Assembly: GCF_009765215.1 (NCBI RefSeq)
Contig: NZ_VLNV01000005.1
Location: 62,001-126,000 of the forward strand
Source of the DNA: Lysobacter prati
GTDB lineage: Bacteria > Pseudomonadota > Gammaproteobacteria > Xanthomonadales > Xanthomonadaceae
Direction of reading: 5' to 3'
DNA: 64,000 nt
Shown piece by piece: positions 8,665 through 16,800 of this stretch (positions within the stretch are counted from its first letter, which is position 1; each line of letters opens with the position of its first letter). Both the position numbers and the translations under genes were made by a program. The notes below the pieces were generated by a model that saw only the letters and a program-made list of their open reading frames with translations, had not been told where the DNA came from and did not search any database.

Positions 8665-10281
8665 ATGAGCTCGACGCAGTCGACTGCCGGATCACCACGC
8701 GACAGCGCCGACGCATCGGCGCCTGCGTCCGTCGAACCCTGTCCCCGCAGCTGGCTGGAGTCGGCACGGCAATGGGCCAGCCGGGTCGGACAATCTGATG
8801 ACAGTCCATCGGCGTCGTGGCTGCATTGCGCCACCGAAGCGTATCGCGCCCTGCACACAGACGACCCGACGGACGCCGATGCGGCAGCGGCGCTGGCGAC
8901 TCAGGCCACCGACGAACTTTTGTCGCGGCTGCTGCAGCAGCATCCGGGGGGATGGTCACCCGGGCCGCTGCAAGTAGGCGACATCCGCTTGCAGGTCGAA
9001 TTTCGCCAGGTATCGCCCTGCCTTCTGCCGCCGGTGCGAGTCAGGCGTGCCCGCGACGTGCCGATGGATGCCTTCCACGGCGAACGCTTTGGTCGTCCAG
9101 GCTTCGGCGTGCCGGTGGCGGCGCTGTCCCCCCGTCACGAAGGCGACCCATTGGGCCGGATGCAACCTCTTTCCGGCGCGTTCCGGAACCTGACCGCCTG
9201 GATCGAACCGGACCCGCTGCAACTCGATGCTCCTCCGCGCCTGGTGTTCGCCGACCCGCAGAAGATCGACGCCATATCAGTCGGCCCCGATCGACGCGAG
9301 CTCGCCCGCGATACTTCGGCCGCCTACGCCTGGGGCATACGTATATCGAAGCTTGCCCGCGCGGGGCTGTGGGGCCTTGTAGGCGGAGAAGCAATCGAGC
9401 ATCGGGCGGGCTTGTACCTGCTCGAGGACTTTGATCCGAACAAGCGACCGCTGGTGATGATTCATGGCCTGGGCAGCATTCCACTGATCTGGGCGCATCT
9501 CTCCAACGCCGTATGGGGCATGGACGACCTGCGTGCCCGCTTCCAGATCTGGCAGGTGATCTACCCGACCGACGAGCCGCTGTTGGTTACGCGCTCACGG
9601 GTCCAGGGTTATCTGGACGCTGCGTGGCAGTTGCTCGACCCGGACGGCGATGCCCCGGCTCGCTCAGGCGCCGTGCTGGTCGGCCACAGCCTGGGTGGCG
9701 TCATTGCGAGGCTGCTGTGCGTCGATAGCGGTGACGCACTGTGGAATGCCGCCTTCGTGGTTCCGCCCGGGTCGCTCGACGCCAGTGTCGAGGATCTGGA
9801 GGTCATCAAGCGGCTCTTCACCTTCCATGCCTATCCCGGCATCGCGCGCGCAGTATTCCTGGCGGCGCCGCATCGCGGCAGCCCCAGCGCGGCAACGCCG
9901 CTGGGACAAGTCACGCGTGCCGTGGTCGGTCGACGCACGGCCGAAGTGCATGCACTGCGTCGCATTGCCATCGCCAACCCGAACGGAATCCGGCCGGAGT
10001 TGCTCCACACGTTCCAGCAGGGCTGGATCAACAGCATTGCCACCCTGCAGTCCGAGCAGCCTGTGCGGCGGGCAACCGAGTCGTTGTTGCCGCCCACGGG
10101 CATCACCTATCACACGATCGCCGGGGTGCGGCCTGGTCGGCGGCAGCAGACCGACGGCGTCGTACCGCTCGAGAGCGCACAGATCCCCGGCGCCGCTTCG
10201 TGCCTCGTGGTCGAGGACGGGCATCGCCTGCATGACAACCCGCACGTAGTCGCAGAAGTCGTGCGAATCCTTCGCCTGTGA
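8665..10281 (+). CDS. Alpha/beta hydrolase, lipase/acylhydrolase-like
   Basis: Protein of 538 residues. The first ~250 residues are unlike known domains; the second half is an alpha/beta hydrolase with LVMIHGLGSIP (oxyanion strand), the nucleophile elbow VGHSLGGVIARLL, and candidate acid and base in QTDGVVPLESA and DGHRLHDNP. The elbow and SSxxP-rich layout recall lipases and PGAP1-like acylhydrolases. No signal peptide is seen. The start is uncertain: ATG 8665 is preferred, an upstream GTG at 8587 would add 26 residues. Its stop overlaps the start of the ClsC-like gene (GTGATG), which suggests coupled synthesis and a role in phospholipid turnover. Confidence 0.8.
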   Translation: MSSTQSTAGSPRDSADASAPASVEPCPRSWLESARQWASRVGQSDDSPSASWLHCATEAYRALHTDDPTDADAAAALATQATDELLSRLLQQHPGGWSPGPLQVGDIRLQVEFRQVSPCLLPPVRVRRARDVPMDAFHGERFGRPGFGVPVAALSPRHEGDPLGRMQPLSGAFRNLTAWIEPDPLQLDAPPRLVFADPQKIDAISVGPDRRELARDTSAAYAWGIRISKLARAGLWGLVGGEAIEHRAGLYLLEDFDPNKRPLVMIHGLGSIPLIWAHLSNAVWGMDDLRARFQIWQVIYPTDEPLLVTRSRVQGYLDAAWQLLDPDGDAPARSGAVLVGHSLGGVIARLLCVDSGDALWNAAFVVPPGSLDASVEDLEVIKRLFTFHAYPGIARAVFLAAPHRGSPSAATPLGQVTRAVVGRRTAEVHALRRIAIANPNGIRPELLHTFQQGWINSIATLQSEQPVRRATESLLPPTGITYHTIAGVRPGRRQQTDGVVPLESAQIPGAASCLVVEDGHRLHDNPHVVAEVVRILRL

Positions 10282-11900
10282 TGGGCCGGCACAAGCCTGC
10301 AGGCCAGGCACGCCCGCACATGCCGCCCACCGCCAACGCTGCGGAGAAAACGATGTGGCCCTGGCTTGTCATTGCATTCGTGTTGTTGCTCGCGATCACC
10401 GGCGCCAGCCTGCTGCTCGTCAATCACCTCGCGCCACCGGCCACGGGCAAGCCCAGCGCCGCCCTGCCCGTGCAGACGTCGCAGACCGAGATTGACCGCG
10501 AACTGTCACCGCTGCTCGCGGCCCATCCCGGCGAGACCGGCACGGTCGTGCTGGCCGATGGCGTCGATGCGTTCGCCGCGCGCGCCGTGTCCGCGCGCAA
10601 GGCCGGCCGCAGCCTCGACCTGCAGTATTTTATCTGGCACAACGACCTGTCTGGACGAATGCTCGCAAGCGAAGTCCACGCTGCCGCGGAGCGAGGCGTG
10701 CGCGTGCGCATCCTGCTCGATGACATGAATGCCGCCGGCCTGGACCCCCACCTGCTGGCCATGGATGCGCATCCGGGCATCGAGCTGCGGGTCTACAACC
10801 CGTTCCGCAACCGCCAAGGCCCCGGGCGCGCCTTCGAACTGCTGCGGCGGCTTTTCAGCATGAACCACCGAATGCACAACAAGGCCTGGATCGCGGACGG
10901 CCGCGTTGCCGTCATCGGCGGTCGCAACATCGGCGAGCGGTATTTCGGCGCAGCTTCCGAGGTCAACTTCCGCGACCTCGATCTGTTGCTGCTCGGGCCG
11001 GCAGCCCAGCAGGCCAGCACCCTCTTCGACAGCTACTGGAACAGCGCCGCCGCCGTACCCATCGCCACCCTGGGCAAGAGGGCCCCGGAGGCATTGCGCG
11101 ACCTGCTGGCCGATGTCCATCGCGATGCCCGCAGCGAACGCGCCAGGCACTATCTCGATCGCGTCGCCGAATCGCAGCTGGTGCGCGACTACTACGAGCA
11201 TGCGCTCAGTCCACACTGGACCTCGGGGATCGAGGTCTTCGCCGACCCGCCGATCAAGTGGAAAAGCGACAACCGCGGGAAGTGGCTGGTGGGACGACTG
11301 GTGCCGATGATCTCCGCCGCACGCAGCAAGGTGATGGTGATCTCGCCGTATTTCGTTCCCGGCGACGACGGCGCGGACATGCTCGCCGCTTTGACCAGGC
11401 GCGGAGTCAGCGTGGGCGTCGTCACCAACTCGCTGGCGGCGACGGATGTCTACCCTGTGCACAGCGGGTACGCGGGTTACCGGGAGCGCTTGCTCCTGCA
11501 TGGCGTCGATCTCTACGAGCTGCGCTCGCGGGTGCATGCAAAAGAGACGCCGCGCGTGGTCCGTCAGGGCGTCAGCCTGCACACCAAGGCGCTGGTGCTC
11601 GACGACGCCCGCGGCTTCGTCGGATCGTTCAACGTCGACCCGCGCTCGAAGAACCTCAACACCGAGATGGGCGTTCTCTTTGACGACCCGGTCATCGCGG
11701 CACAGGTTCGCGACGAATACCTGCGCCTGACCGCACCTGCCATGAGCTACTGGGTGTATCGAAACAGGCATGGGCAGCTTCGCTGGCTTGACCGCACGCA
11801 ACCGGTTCCGGTGGAGATCGAGCAGGAACCCGATGCGGACTGGTGGATGCGGGCCATCGCATGGGCCTCAGGCTGGCTGCCGATCGAATCGCAGCTTTAG
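10278..11900 (+). CDS. Phospholipase D-family cardiolipin synthase, ClsC-like
   Basis: Membrane-anchored enzyme of up to 540 residues with one N-terminal membrane helix (MWPWLVIAFVLLLAITGASL) and two HKD motifs: HNKAWIADGRVAVIGG near residue 200 and HTKALVLDDARGFVGS near residue 435. Members join two phospholipids to make cardiolipin or transfer phosphatidyl groups; the sequence is closest in style to ClsC (YmdC), which acts with a small partner protein in Enterobacteria. ATGs at 10320 and 10353 are alternative starts; the GTG/ATG pair overlapping the upstream stop is given because of coupling. The upstream lipase-like gene is the probable partner in membrane lipid remodelling. Confidence 0.88.
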   Translation: MMGRHKPAGQARPHMPPTANAAEKTMWPWLVIAFVLLLAITGASLLLVNHLAPPATGKPSAALPVQTSQTEIDRELSPLLAAHPGETGTVVLADGVDAFAARAVSARKAGRSLDLQYFIWHNDLSGRMLASEVHAAAERGVRVRILLDDMNAAGLDPHLLAMDAHPGIELRVYNPFRNRQGPGRAFELLRRLFSMNHRMHNKAWIADGRVAVIGGRNIGERYFGAASEVNFRDLDLLLLGPAAQQASTLFDSYWNSAAAVPIATLGKRAPEALRDLLADVHRDARSERARHYLDRVAESQLVRDYYEHALSPHWTSGIEVFADPPIKWKSDNRGKWLVGRLVPMISAARSKVMVISPYFVPGDDGADMLAALTRRGVSVGVVTNSLAATDVYPVHSGYAGYRERLLLHGVDLYELRSRVHAKETPRVVRQGVSLHTKALVLDDARGFVGSFNVDPRSKNLNTEMGVLFDDPVIAAQVRDEYLRLTAPAMSYWVYRNRHGQLRWLDRTQPVPVEIEQEPDADWWMRAIAWASGWLPIESQL

Positions 11901-11991
11901 GGGACGCGGGGCTTGTCGAATTCCGGTCCGGCCGTTCGTCTGTATGGTGAAACCGGGCAACCGGCCATCTCCCACCCACCGGAGCGTTTCG

Positions 11992-12627
11992 ATGACCCCC
12001 ATCATTACCGCCTTTGAACGGTCGCCCGATGGCGGCAAGGGGCTGGCACGCGATACGCGCGTGCGCTGGGCGTTCGAGGAAGTGGGCCAGCCCTATGAGG
12101 TTCGCCCGGTTTCATTCCAGGCGATGAAGGAACCGGCACATCTGGCGCTTCATCCATTCGGCCAGATTCCGACGTTCGAGGAAGGCGACCTTGTCCTTTT
12201 CGAGACCGGGTCGATCGTGCTCCACATCGCGCAGCGCCATGAGGGCCTGCTGCCGGACAATGGCAATGCGCGGGCACGCGCGATCACGTGGATCTTCGCC
12301 GCGATCAATACCGTCGAGCCGCCGATCCTGGAACTGGCCAACGCCATTTTGCTGGAAGGCGACAAGCCGTGGAGCAAGGAACGCCTGCCCCTGGTCAAGC
12401 AGCGCGTCCGCGATCGGCTGGGGCCGCTGTCCGATCGCCTCGGCGATGCCGAGTGGCTCGATGACGCATTCAGCGCCGGCGACCTGATGATGGTGTCGGT
12501 ACTGCTGAGGCTGAAGCGATCGGGGATCGTGGACGAGTATCCGAACTTGTCCGCCTACGTCGCGCGTGGCGAAGCGCGGCCTGCCTACCAACGGGCTTAC
12601 GCAGCGCAGGCTGCGCCTTTCCGGTGA
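11992..12627 (+). CDS. Glutathione S-transferase family protein
   Basis: Cytoplasmic protein of 211 residues with the two GST domains. The thioredoxin-like N-terminal half has the cis-Pro loop GQIPTFEEGDLVLFETGSI, where the following ETGSI binds the gamma-Glu of glutathione; the helical C-terminal half contains WLDDAFSAGDLMMVSVLLRL, the family's N-capping box. The expected Ser/Cys/Tyr near residue 15 is in the segment SPDGGKGLARDTRVRW. Start ATG 11992 is supported by GGAGCG upstream. Probable detoxification or reductase role; the substrate is unknown. Confidence 0.88.
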   Translation: MTPIITAFERSPDGGKGLARDTRVRWAFEEVGQPYEVRPVSFQAMKEPAHLALHPFGQIPTFEEGDLVLFETGSIVLHIAQRHEGLLPDNGNARARAITWIFAAINTVEPPILELANAILLEGDKPWSKERLPLVKQRVRDRLGPLSDRLGDAEWLDDAFSAGDLMMVSVLLRLKRSGIVDEYPNLSAYVARGEARPAYQRAYAAQAAPFR

Positions 12628-12700
12628 GCCTTCTTCGCGCGTCCGTCATCAACCACCGCTAGGATCGAAGCGCACGGCTTTGTCCACGGAGACCCGACTC

Positions 12701-13105
12701 ATGGCGAAACGACGCGCTCCCAACACGCGCACGACGAAGTCGCGCGCCGCGAAGACGCTGGATCGCCAGTTGCTGGAGATCGCGACGGTCGCACCGCAGG
12801 TGATCGCCCGACGCAGCTACCAGATTGCCGCCTCCGGCGGTGCAGCCACCCGCAAGAACCAGCGGGAACTGTCGCGCATGTCGACCGAAAAGCTCGCTGC
12901 CGCCTGGCAGTCGGCCGGTGCGATGGGCTGGTACTGGGCGAGCCTGCCCTGGCAGCTGGGCGCAATGGGCATGAATGCATGGTTGCCATCCACGACCGCC
13001 GGCAAACCCGGCGATCCATGGACTGAACTCCTCAGCGCCGGGGTCGAACCCTGGCGCAGGACGGTTGTCGCGAACAACAAGCGATTGAAGCGCCGCTCCG
13101 GCTAG
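12701..13105 (+). CDS. Hypothetical basic protein, phasin-like appearance
   Basis: 134-residue soluble protein with a very basic N-terminus (MAKRRAPNTRTTKSRAAKT) followed by a Trp-rich middle (LAAAWQSAGAMGWYWASLPWQ) and a basic C-terminus. The alternation of a charged tail and amphipathic helices resembles polyhydroxyalkanoate granule-associated proteins, but I do not recognise a defined domain and no PHA genes are nearby. The ATG is preceded by GGAGA. It converges on the BON gene 12 bp further on. Real gene likely from codon use and RBS. Confidence 0.6.
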   Translation: MAKRRAPNTRTTKSRAAKTLDRQLLEIATVAPQVIARRSYQIAASGGAATRKNQRELSRMSTEKLAAAWQSAGAMGWYWASLPWQLGAMGMNAWLPSTTAGKPGDPWTELLSAGVEPWRRTVVANNKRLKRRSG

Positions 13106-13117
13106 CGCCCCAGCGAA

Positions 13118-13612
13118 TCAATGGGGGCCCAGGCGCGGCTCGCTCGGCTGTGGCGGCGGCGAGGTCGTGCGCAGCAGGCTTTCCAGGTTGCGCACGCCGC
13201 GCATTGACGAGACCTCGCGCAGCAGGTCCTGGAACTCCTCTTCCGCCACGTTGCCCTTGAGCTGCACCCATCCGTCGTGCACCTGCACTTCGACATCGTG
13301 CGGATGCCCTACTACGCGCCCGAGCCGGGCGCGGATGCGATCGTGCAGCCGCTCGTCGTCGAGGGGCTCGGTGGACAGGCTGGCGCGCCCGCGCGCGGCG
13401 ACGCCCTTGAGGCGATGGGCAGCGCGTTTGGCCTTGCTGCGCACGTAGTACCCGGCGTCGTTGCCAAGCGAGGCCCCGCGGTCGCGAATCAGCGCGCGGC
13501 GGCGGCGGCCGGTGTTGGGATCCATCAGGTACATCGCCAGCGCACCGGCGGCGAAGGCCAAGGTGACGCCGTAGAGCGTCTTCAGGGTGCTTTGCACGGA
13601 TGATTCATGCAC
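13118..13612 (-). CDS. BON-domain membrane-associated protein
   Basis: 164-residue protein. After a short N-terminus comes one hydrophobic helix (TLYGVTLAFAAGALAMYLMD), a basic stretch like that in small DUF3618-type stress proteins (PNTGRRRRALIRDR), and a C-terminal BON domain (LHDRIRARLGRVV, VEVQVHDGWVQLKGNV, LLREVSSMRGVRNLES). BON domains bind membranes or lipids in envelope stress responses. The GTG at 13612 is preferred because GGAGATG precedes it; an upstream in-frame start lacks one. It is alone in its transcript. Confidence 0.82.
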   Translation of the reverse strand: MHESSVQSTLKTLYGVTLAFAAGALAMYLMDPNTGRRRRALIRDRGASLGNDAGYYVRSKAKRAAHRLKGVAARGRASLSTEPLDDERLHDRIRARLGRVVGHPHDVEVQVHDGWVQLKGNVAEEEFQDLLREVSSMRGVRNLESLLRTTSPPPQPSEPRLGPH

Positions 13613-13791
13613 GGGGCATCTCCAGACTCGTTTGCGAGTGAATGGAGATGCTGCCAAACCCACCGCAAACGAAGTGCGAAGAAATGGTCACGTTTGCTGA
13701 ATGCCGGGGCGGCGAACGACGCTGACCGCGCCGCGGCCCGGGTCGGGCACGCAGGCCCGGACCGCAAGGCTTCCCACATCGCCTGAAGATC

Positions 13792-13816
13792 GCCGCCATG
13801 CATCACGCATGGCGGC
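13792..13816 (-). terminator. Hairpin after the FN3 autotransporter gene
   Basis: A perfect 10-bp stem (GCCGCCATGC / GCATGGCGGC) with a 5-base loop lies about 50 bp beyond the stop codon of the large minus-strand autotransporter gene. No T tract follows, so it may pause or protect the message instead of terminating it. A second perfect 14-bp palindrome, GGCCGCTAGCGGCC, is close by at about 13829-13842. Confidence 0.5.
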
Positions 13817-13867
13817 ATTGCATCGCGGGCGGCCGCTAGCGGCCTTCCCCACTACCCTTGGCAGTGA

Positions 13868-16800
13868 TCAAGGCGCGCCTTGACGACGGCATTCGCGACC
13901 CGTGCACGGCGGCTCCTGATCCGCAACCCGGGAAGCAGGTGCCGAGGCAGGGCGTGCGCCGGAAGCACCGTACGAGATCGACAGGCCGACGCTGTTGGCT
14001 CGGGTGGAGTTGCCGCCCTGCTCGTGACCGACCAGCACGGTGAACAGCCAGCCGGCCTGCAGCCGGATGTCCATGCCTGCGCCGATCGCGAACAGGTCGT
14101 CGTAGTAACTGCGCAGGCGCAGGCCGTAATCACTCGATACCGGCTGTTGCGCATAGTTGATGCGTGCCAGCCCCTGGTTCTCCAGCGCCTGCGTGTACTC
14201 CACCGTCCAGAACGGACGGTAACGCGCAGTCAGACCGGCGAACTCGTAGCTGCCTTCCATGCCCACGGCCAGCGAGGTGTTCTGCACCGTCTGCTCGCGA
14301 TAGCTCAGGTCATAGATGCCCAGTCCGCTTTCCTGGTAGGGGTCGAGCGTCGTGCGACTGCCATCGAGGCGACCGTAGCCGGTCAACGCAAGTCCGTTGG
14401 GATTGCGCTGCTCGTAGCCGAAGCTCAGCGATCCGAAGAACTGATCGCCGTCGCGTTGCGCATTGGCCGCGTGTCCGGCCGATTCGCTCCAGCGAACCAG
14501 ATCGAAATCGAGCTGGCCGTAGGCCAGCAGGCCGTCGACGAAGACGTGTTCGCCTGCGCCCCACAAACCGTACACGCTGAGCGAACGCTGGTCGGCGTTC
14601 ACGCTCGATGCGGAACCAACCGCATCGCTGTCGTGCGTGGCAATGCTGCCGGCAACGCCGATCAGCGCATTGTCGCCAAGCGCGCGATCGGCGCCGAAGG
14701 TGACACCGTCGGTCTGGAAGTCATAGCGGCGCCCTTCCCCGCTCTTGCCGAAGTTGACCGTGCCTGCCGTCCACATGCCCCAGCCATTGCCCAGGATCGG
14801 CCAACGACCGCCGACCGCCTGGCCGACTGGCAGCGCCATTCCCGGCGAGCCGGGTTCACCGGCGTAGGCCAACGACAACGACGTGCTCGAGGTGTTGTCT
14901 CCGTTGCGCACCTGACGCAGGCGTCCGCGGATATTGCCCTGCTGTGTGGCGGCGAAACGCACGCTGGCATCGACCTGCGCTTGCAGTCCGCCTACCACGT
15001 CCGCGTCCCGCGTCGGATCCGGGCGATCGACGACCTGCAGGCGCATCTGCACCGAGCCTGCGGTGAAGCTGCCGGCGGCGGCCTGGGTGGCGGTCAGCAC
15101 CGCAGTACCGGCACCAACCACGGTCACGGTGCGACCACTGATCGTGGCCACCTGCGTGTTGTCGCTGCTGTAGGTGAAGGCGCCGCTGCTGTCGCTCTGC
15201 GGTTCGGGCAGATCGAAACTCGGCTCGCCGTACACCTTGTGCAGCTCGTCGACCCACTGCAGCGTCGGCGTGGCGGAGGCGATGGTCACCTCCATGGCGA
15301 CTTGTGCGGCCGCCAGGTAGTTGGCATCACCGGCCTGGTTCGCGGTTAGCGCGCACACGCCCGACGACAGCATCGCCACGCTCGCACCGGTGACCTGGCA
15401 GACCGAAGGCGTCGTGGTGGCGAACACCACCGCGTTGCCGGAAGCCCCGCCCGTCGCCGACAGCGCGAAGTGGCCGTTGCGCACATAGACCGGCGCCTGC
15501 GGATTGGCCGCGAAACCGGTGATGGTCTGCGTGGCCTGGGCAATCTGCAGGTCGAACGCCTGGCTGCCTGCAAAGCCGTTGGCATCGTGCACTTCGACGG
15601 TGAACGCGTATCGGCCTGCCAGTTCGGGCACACCGTGCACGCGACCTGCGGTATCGAGCTCCAGCCCGGCAGGAAGCGCGCCGGCCGTCGCCGCGAACGT
15701 GTACGGCGCCGTTCCGCCGGAGACATCGAGCGCCTGATCGTAGTCGGCCAGGTGGGTGGCGTCGGGCAGCGCACTGAGCGCGAACACCAGTTGCGGCGCG
15801 GCGACCACCAGCGTGTAAACGCGCTGGTCCGAGAACGGGCCGGTGCCCGTGCTGCTGTCGCTCACCTGCACCGTGAGATCGAAACTGCCGGCCACCGTCG
15901 GCGTGCCGGACAGCTCGCCGTTGGCAGCGAGCACCAGCCCGGCAGGCAGGTTTGCGGAGACCAACCGGTAGGTATACGGCGCGGTGCCGCCGCCGGCGCT
16001 GAGCTGGTGTCGGTACGCAGTGCCGCCCGTCGCGCCCGCCACTGCGGCCGCGTCCAGAGTCACAGTCGCGTTTGCCACTGTGATGCTGACGGTGGCCGGT
16101 GCGGTCGTGCTGTAGGTATCGGTAGCGGTGTAACTGAAGCTGTCCGGTCCGGCATAGCCCGGATTGGGTCGATAGGTGATCGAAGTGCCGCTGGCAACCG
16201 CCGTACCGTGCGCGGGCGCAATGCCAATGCCCACCGAGCTCGCAGCGCCGACGACGTTCAACGCGATCGCCGTGGCGTTGGCCGCGTACGGGACGGTCGC
16301 GCTGACCGGCAACGCCACCAGCGCCGGGATCGGCGTAATCGCGTTGGACGCGGCCGACGCCGAACCGGTACCGGCTGCATTGGCGGCGCTTGCGGTGAAC
16401 GTATAGGTCACGCCGGCCGTGAGGCCAGTGATGGTCACCGGCGACGACATCGCAGTGGCGGTGACACCGCCCGGGTTCGAGGTCACGGTGTAAGCGCTGA
16501 TCGCGCTTCCGCCTGTGAAGGTCGGCGCGGTGAAGGCCACGGTCGCCGAGTCCGGCCCGCTGGCGCTGGCAGTGCCCATTGTCGGCGCGCCCGGCACGAC
16601 CGGGTTGACGCTGAAGCTTTGGACCACCGCGGTCGCCGCCACGTATGTGCTGTTGCCCGCTTGGTCGGCCTGGATCGTGCACAGACCCGTCGAGGCGAAG
16701 GTCAGCACACCAGCGGGTGTGATCGTGCACACGCCGGATGTCGAAGAGCTGAAGGTCGGCGTCAGCCCCGACGTTGCAGCGGCCGCCAACGTGGGCGACG

